NCBI GenBank assembly: GCA_964564535.1
Contig: CAZMBH010000058.1
Span: forward strand, 1 to 5,945
Source: GWC2-37-13 sp964564535
Lineage (GTDB): Bacteria > Patescibacteriota > Microgenomatia > UBA1406 > GWC2-37-13
Reading direction: 5' to 3'
DNA length: 5,945 nucleotides
Shown here: positions 1 to 3,109 of the stretch, piece after piece
How the letters are laid out: each line of letters starts with the position of its first letter
How positions within the stretch are numbered: the first letter of the stretch is position 1
Made by a program: the position numbers and the translations under genes
The notes under the pieces: generated by a model
The model's database searches: none
What the model saw: only the letters and a program-made list of their open reading frames with translations
Told to the model about the DNA's origin: nothing

Positions 1-28
1 ACGCAGCCCTGATCCCTGCCCCTTCCCA

Positions 29-55
29 ATTCGTGAGATTCGCGCTATTCGTGGT
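29..55. repeat. three tandem 9-bp repeats (ATTCGNGNN)
   Basis: Three consecutive 9-bp units begin at 29, 38 and 47 and read attcgtgag, attcgcgct and attcgtggt. The array ends just before the first gene's ATG and includes the alternative TTG at 55. Tracts of this style occur between genes in some deltaproteobacterial genomes, as far as I recall. No function can be assigned. The array occupies the place where a ribosome-binding site would be expected, and none is obvious there. Confidence 0.6.
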
Positions 56-60
56 TGAAA

Positions 61-939
61 ATGACTGAAGGTTCTAACAAAACCGCCCCTTACATGGCCC
101 CCGGCCTTATTCGTGACAAAGTGGCCGAGCGATTTGCTACCATCAACCCATCGGTCCCCATCACCCGTCTTTCTGGTCAGGACCTGCGTGATCAGATCGG
201 CCGCACCATCCTTCAGGAGGCCCACGGCCTCTATACCCAATGGCAGCATCAGGACACGGAAGGCATCCTCCGGAAATCAGTCGATACCCTCGAAATCATC
301 CTCACCGGCCTGAAACTGCACGGCCTGGACCGGACCGACCTCATTCAGGCCCGGGAAGAGCGCCTGAACATGTTCGGCTCCTTTGATGATGGCAAGTTCC
401 TTCAGGGGACAGGGCCTGAACCCGGCCCCTGGACTGTCGATGACACCCTCGCCTTCCTTTTCTCCCCAAACCAGGCAGACCGGCTCATCCATCTCATCCG
501 AAGCGAACTGGAGCGGAGCGACCATGCCTGGATCGCCTCGGCCTTCTATTCCCCGGGTGTGACCAACCTCCTCATGTCCAGTTTCATCCGGTTCATGGAA
601 GCGGTCGGGCAACTCTTTGTCCTCACCTCTACCATGGGCAACATCAACCGGCCTGAGCACCTGATCCATCTTCGGGACACGGTTCCCGGCATTCGGGTCA
701 AGGTCTATCACCCCCCGGACATCCCGTTTGATCAGGCCGCGCCCAATTTCCATCCCAAGGCCTATCTCTTCCGCCACGGGGACGGCAAAGGGGCCCACCT
801 GATCGGTTCTTCCATTTTCACCGGAGCGGGATTTTTCAGGAATGTGGAGTGGAACTACTTTTCATCAGACGAGGTGAACCTCCCCTTTGACGGCGGCGCC
901 CCTTTTGACGCGGTCCTTACGGAATTCATGCGTCACTGA
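61..939 (+). CDS. MazG/PRA-PH-like domain fused to a phospholipase-D-fold nuclease
   Basis: A 292-residue protein with two apparent domains. Residues 15-115 follow the layout of small MazG-superfamily phosphoribosyl-ATP pyrophosphohydrolase-like proteins: GLIRDK at 15-20 (family KLVRDK), a helix with E53, VDTLEII at 74-80 followed by LKLHG, and GSFDDGKFL at 106-114 (family GGFEKxIFL). Residues 125-292 look like a PLD nuclease domain with one HxK motif (H231, K233), then GSS at 249-251, T254, G257, and N261/E263/N265. PLD-fold nucleases with a single motif, such as BfiI, work as dimers, so dimerisation is likely. The acidic pair typical of an active MazG site is incomplete, so the N-terminal domain may only bind nucleotides or serve structurally. 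ATG 61 is preferred; TTG 55 is an in-frame alternative. No signal peptide is seen, so a cytoplasmic role in defence is inferred from the neighbours. PLD assignment is firm; MazG assignment is moderate. Confidence 0.8.
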   Translation: MTEGSNKTAPYMAPGLIRDKVAERFATINPSVPITRLSGQDLRDQIGRTILQEAHGLYTQWQHQDTEGILRKSVDTLEIILTGLKLHGLDRTDLIQAREERLNMFGSFDDGKFLQGTGPEPGPWTVDDTLAFLFSPNQADRLIHLIRSELERSDHAWIASAFYSPGVTNLLMSSFIRFMEAVGQLFVLTSTMGNINRPEHLIHLRDTVPGIRVKVYHPPDIPFDQAAPNFHPKAYLFRHGDGKGAHLIGSSIFTGAGFFRNVEWNYFSSDEVNLPFDGGAPFDAVLTEFMRH

Positions 940-947
940 GACCAGGA

Positions 948-966
948 ATCCGTGGATCTCACGGAT
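948..966. other. perfect 7-bp hairpin between the first two genes
   Basis: ATCCGTG at 948-954 pairs with CACGGAT at 960-966 around a 5-base loop (gatct). The hairpin lies nine bases after the stop of the PLD gene and ends 27 bases before the ATG of the DUF4062 gene. No T-run follows, so it is not a standard intrinsic terminator. It could be a processing or stability element, or part of a dispersed repeat. Confidence 0.5.
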
Positions 967-993
967 GAATTCCTCAAACCGGGGACCAGTATA

Positions 994-1392
994 ATGACGC
1001 TGGATAAGACCAACAAGCATAGGATATTCATTAGCTCTGTTCAAAAAGAGTTGGAACTGGAGAGGATCATGATTGCCAGTCTGATCACTACCGATCCATT
1101 CCTTGATGAGTGCCTTGAGCCAGTATTGTTCGATAAGGAACCCGTCTCCGGGCGAAAAGCATCGAAGCCATACCTCAAATGTCTCGACACCTGTAACCTG
1201 TATTTGCTCATGATAAACAGAGAATACGGGCAACCACACGGCCCTATGTCCGCCACCCACCATGAGTATCGGCATGCGCAGAAACTGGGTCTTCCGACAT
1301 CTGAACTGCTGGGGATGGGATTGATCAAGAGGGTTGGAAAAGGCAGGTCGACACGATATGTAGCCAAGGCTGGAGAGCGCTCGGATAAATGA
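994..1392 (+). CDS. short DUF4062 protein with winged-helix-like tail, probable internal deletion
   Basis: A 132-residue protein. Residues 9-100 match the DUF4062 pattern: HRIFISSVQKELELER near 9-24, a conserved acidic stretch around 36-42, CNLYLLMINREYG at 67-79, and SATHHEYRHAQKLGLP at 86-101. DUF4062 usually heads much longer proteins, often with NTPase or AlbA/winged-helix parts. Here the domain runs directly into TSELLGMGLIKRVGKGRSTRYV at 102-123, which resembles the last helix and wing of a RecG-type winged helix. The simplest reading is an in-frame deletion of the middle of a longer protein near base 1295. ATG 994 is chosen because similarity starts right after it; a GTG at 952 is in frame but sits inside the hairpin, and only a weak GGGG (981-984) precedes 994. 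A 60-base sample (1021-1080) is only about 40% G+C. DUF4062 function is not settled; a regulatory or effector role in defence is inferred. Confidence 0.65.
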   Translation: MTLDKTNKHRIFISSVQKELELERIMIASLITTDPFLDECLEPVLFDKEPVSGRKASKPYLKCLDTCNLYLLMINREYGQPHGPMSATHHEYRHAQKLGLPTSELLGMGLIKRVGKGRSTRYVAKAGERSDK

Positions 1393-1434
1393 ATCTTCTG
1401 ATAATCTTCCGATGATTTCAAGGAATCTTCCGAT
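1392..1434. repeat. three copies of AATCTTCYGAT at the 3' end of the DUF4062 gene
   Basis: Copies lie at 1392-1402, 1403-1413 and 1424-1434, so the spacing is 11 and then 21 bases. A shorter relative (tcttccgac) occurs at 1290-1298, where the DUF4062 part meets the winged-helix part. In the frame one base later than the gene, this stretch reads NESSDNLPMISRNLP, so it may be the former low-complexity C-terminal tail of the protein. Confidence 0.5.
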
Positions 1435-1602
1435 TTGTTCATGAATTGAGTGGCGGCATGCCGTATCGAATATGAGTCGTCTGAAGCCCTGGGGTTATAA
1501 CCGTCCAGATCCTGCGGGGCGGAATGACTACAAACTGCTGGGGTCAAAGGGAAGCGCTGTTTATGTCAAAATAAACACAAAAAGCCAGCCTTGGATAAAA
1601 CC
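1393..1602. other. 210 bases without a recognisable gene
   Basis: Apart from the AATCTTCYGAT copies at its left end, I see no convincing coding remnant, RNA gene or strong promoter here. An open frame from 1472 to 1702 crosses the methyltransferase stub in another frame and resembles nothing I know. The frame of the stub itself is open back to about 1561, with a TTG at 1591, but has no clear Shine-Dalgarno sequence. Confidence 0.4.
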
Positions 1603-1734
1603 ATGCCGAACAAAAGGAAAAGCAACAGCAAGACCGTTGAAGCCATCCGGCAAGATGAGGCGACCCGAAAGAACATTCCCACGGCTGAATATCAGTCCGT
1701 GATGCGGGAGACGGAGGTTGGGGATCAGGAGTAA
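1603..1734 (+). pseudogene. N-terminal stub of a type III-like site-specific DNA methyltransferase (Mod)
   Basis: ATG 1603 opens a 43-codon frame ending at TAA 1732-1734. Residues 1-35 read MPNKRKSNSKTVEAIRQDEA and then TRKNIPTAEYQSVM. The basic start followed by (R/K)xNIPTAE(Y/F)xSVM is what I recognise from the extreme N-terminus of large adenine-specific methyltransferases that partner Res/BPTD_3080-type helicase-nucleases. Those proteins continue for hundreds of residues and carry the SAM-binding and DPPY motifs; here the similarity stops after VMRE, and the frame ends in the repeat tract that follows. No catalytic motif remains, so the product cannot methylate DNA. The stub lies upstream of the Res-like gene, in the expected order for a mod-res pair. 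Recognition rests on a short segment, so confidence is moderate. Confidence 0.6.
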
Positions 1735-1885
1735 GGACTCGGGGGTCAGGGGTCAGCAATCAGAAGACAGAGAACAGGGGGTGAGACGGCAAGTATCCAG
1801 TCCCGCTGAAGACGGGATTTACGCTTCGCTCCAACAAGGAACCAGTATCCAGTATCAAGCACCCAGCGACCAGCATCCAGTTTCT
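1735..1885. repeat. low-complexity intergenic repeat tract (GGGGTCA / CCAGTATC units)
   Basis: The left part contains period-7 units of ggggtca (1742-1756) with looser tcag/acag relatives through about 1780. The right part (1792-1880) contains degenerate ccagtatc, ccagcgac and ccagcatc units. Between them tcccg (1801-1805) and cggga (1813-1817) form a 5-bp hairpin with a 7-base loop. The tract begins at the premature end of the methyltransferase stub. It has no plausible coding content; its reverse strand gives only junk-like frames. Similar tracts are scattered between genes in some deltaproteobacteria, from memory. From 1886 to 1989 I see nothing further. Confidence 0.55.
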
Positions 1886-1989
1886 CTTGACTAATCCGTC
1901 AGTTGGGAATACATAACACCCGGCAATCAAACCGACCCGGCTTTCTTCTTTCGTCCCTGATGGGGGCATGAGGATTGGAAATGGTCTGA

Positions 1990-2250
1990 AATATCACAAA
2001 AGCCCCGTTATTCCTGTCAGATGGAAGCGGGGTTTTGTATTTTGAGACTCCATTGAAAGCAAGAACCCGGCACATGGCCGCAGGTCTGGAATAACTGAAC
2101 GAAGGCAAGAACGCCGGACGCCCAGGCACCCTGTGTCGGTTCATCGATGTGGTCCAGCAACTCGACCTCACCTATGATCTTTACAGCATGACCGGCGACC
2201 AGATTCTTCAATTGTTGCCCAGCGAGTTTGACCGTTGGCGGAAACCGTAG
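1990..2250 (+). pseudogene. C-terminal fragment of an unidentified gene with an in-frame stop
   Basis: One frame is open from 1990 to TAA 2092-2094 and continues in the same frame to TAG 2248-2250. The first part reads TKAPLFLSDGSGVLYFETPL and then KARTRHMAAGLE; after the stop come LNEGKNAGRPGTLCRFIDVV and QQLDLTYDLYSMTGDQILQL, ending LLPSEFDRWRKP. Both halves look protein-like, with amphipathic pattern and sensible codons, and GLE-stop-LNEG is easily explained by one substitution in a Glu codon. No good start or ribosome-binding site exists at the left end, so this looks like the 3' end of a longer lost gene, possibly the distal part of the disrupted methyltransferase region. I do not recognise the family. 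Confidence that it was once coding is moderate; its identity is unknown. Confidence 0.45.
1997..2037. terminator. stem-loop resembling a bidirectional terminator
   Basis: CAAAAGCCCCG at 1997-2007 pairs with CGGGGTTTTG at 2028-2037, with one bulged G and a 20-base loop. The sequence is followed by tatttt, not a full T-run. It overlaps the frame of the fragment that ends at 2250, so it may be an accidental match within former coding sequence. Terminator activity is only a possibility. Confidence 0.3.
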
Positions 2251-2331
2251 GAACTTCTTAGAAGATAGGGCACGAATCCTTTTTGGTAGAAGCCAGGAAC
2301 ACGTTTTTCACCTCCAACCTGAGGCATCTCC

Positions 2332-2577
2332 ATGTCACAAGAACCATTCTCGATGGATGAGTTCAGCCAGATGGCCCTCACGGCTCTGCGTCAGGCTGTG
2401 GCCCGTGTGCTGGAGGATCATCGCCGGCGGGGCAAACCGGTGGCCATCTGGAAAGACGGCCGTGTGGTCTGGAAAATCCCGGATCCTCCGGGCGAAATCC
2501 AGGAGTCTCCAGGTTTCTACGAAACAACGCCCGCCCGGCATGATCCATGTCAGAACAGAGCAGGCATAAAAGGTTAG
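2332..2577 (+). CDS. 81-residue antitoxin-like small protein, function unknown
   Basis: ATG 2332 is preceded by TGAGG with GAGG at 2321-2324, seven bases away, a good ribosome-binding site. Residues 10-33 form a likely helix (EFSQMALTALRQAVARVLED followed by HRRR). Residues 34-50 (GKPVAIWKDGRVVWKIP) look like a beta hairpin. This helix plus (V/L)xxWxDGxVVxI pattern recurs in short bacterial proteins that I associate with antitoxin-like or accessory genes; I cannot name the family with certainty. The tail after residue 55 is proline- and charge-rich and less protein-like, so the original end may have changed. Other long frames over this stretch, including one starting at 2228, lack this pattern. 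A four-base cctc at 2311-2314 could pair with the GAGG of the ribosome-binding site. The next small frame starts just 13 bases after the stop. Confidence 0.6.
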   Translation: MSQEPFSMDEFSQMALTALRQAVARVLEDHRRRGKPVAIWKDGRVVWKIPDPPGEIQESPGFYETTPARHDPCQNRAGIKG

Positions 2578-2617
2578 GCCAAGGAAATTCATGCATAGGG
2601 GTGAAAGGCATAAAAGG
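2562..2617. repeat. 12-bp direct repeat AGGCATAAAAGG, 44 bp apart
   Basis: Identical copies lie at 2562-2573 and 2606-2617. The first spans the last codons of the 81-residue gene; the second ends directly before an in-frame ATG at 2618. The flanks are not related, so this is a direct repeat and not a longer duplication. It may mark a past slip or rearrangement, or a translation signal, since AAAAGG is purine-rich. Confidence 0.6.
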
Positions 2618-2940
2618 ATGGATGTCACCGCAGCACACCAGGTCACCGATGTCTCCTATACCCAGGACATCCTCACAATCGGCTTCCCCGTGCCCCGAGA
2701 CTTCGCCCTTGCCTTCCTCGGTGATAATCCCCAAAGCCCGGCGACAGCCGCAAAATCAAACTGAAAATGAACGGCAAACGATACAATGTCCTTTTCCAGC
2801 GTCCCGGCCCAGCCCGGAAATATTGGATTACGTTTGATGCGAAAGGTGAGGTCGCAAATGCGTTGGCCGTTTGTCTGGCCGATGAAGCCAAACCACGGAA
2901 GACAGCATTCCTCATTAAATCAAAGGGAAGAATGAACTAA
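2591..2940 (+). pseudogene. small gene split by a probable one-base frameshift
   Basis: The first frame starts at ATG 2591 (AAGGA at 2581-2585, five bases upstream) or ATG 2618 and ends at TGA 2762-2764. Its protein-like part is VTDVSYTQDILTIGFPVPRD and then FALAFLGDNP. A second frame is open from 2728 to TAA 2938-2940 and reads KPGDSRKIKLKMNGKRYNVL, FQRPGPARKYWITFDAKGEV and onward to KSKGRMN. The two join well at the run of four C's (2729-2732): one extra C, or loss of two bases, would give a single protein of about 107 residues from ATG 2618 or 116 from ATG 2591. Beyond the C-run the first frame becomes an unconvincing PQSPATAAKSN tail. An alternative is two separate small genes, the second beginning at ATG 2767 three bases after the TGA and giving 57 residues. 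I do not recognise the family. Confidence 0.5.
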
Positions 2941-3021
2941 TCTTGGAACCAACTGGGGAACGGGCTGATTGAAGTAGGTATCGACAAGAACAAAATATGA
3001 ATTTTGGGAAAAAATTCGACT

Positions 3022-3051
3022 TTTCGACCGCATCTTACTTTCTCATATGAT
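3022..3051 (+). promoter_or_regulatory. weak sigma-70-like promoter candidate for the Res-like gene
   Basis: TATGAT at 3046-3051 is close to the -10 consensus. TTTCGA at 3022-3027, 18 bases upstream, is a poor -35 match (three of six). Transcription would start near 3058 and give a leader of about 50 bases. The stretch 2941-3109 is the only sizeable A+T-rich gap just ahead of the large gene, which makes it a sensible promoter location. Confidence 0.3.
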
Positions 3052-3109
3052 ATGGTAGCGCGCAACTGGCAATCTGCACCGTTGACCAACCCCAAACTGA
3101 GGTTTCCCC

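Noticed and set aside
277..798. A 173-codon minus-strand frame inside the PLD gene
   Set aside because: It is a shadow of the MazG/PLD frame, with no domain and no ribosome-binding site.
1472..1702. A 76-codon plus-strand frame crossing the methyltransferase stub
   Set aside because: It overlaps the recognisable stub in another frame and its protein resembles nothing known.
1735..1885. CRISPR array
   Set aside because: The repeated units are only 7-8 bases, degenerate and without regular spacers, so the tract is low-complexity repeat and not a CRISPR.
2254..2264. Palindrome CTTCTTAGAAG upstream of the 81-residue gene as an operator
   Set aside because: It is an 11-bp palindrome with a single central base and no second copy. 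It is too short to claim as a binding site.
1393..2331. Insertion sequence as the cause of the broken methyltransferase
   Set aside because: I found no transposase-like frame, terminal inverted repeats or target-site duplication in this stretch.
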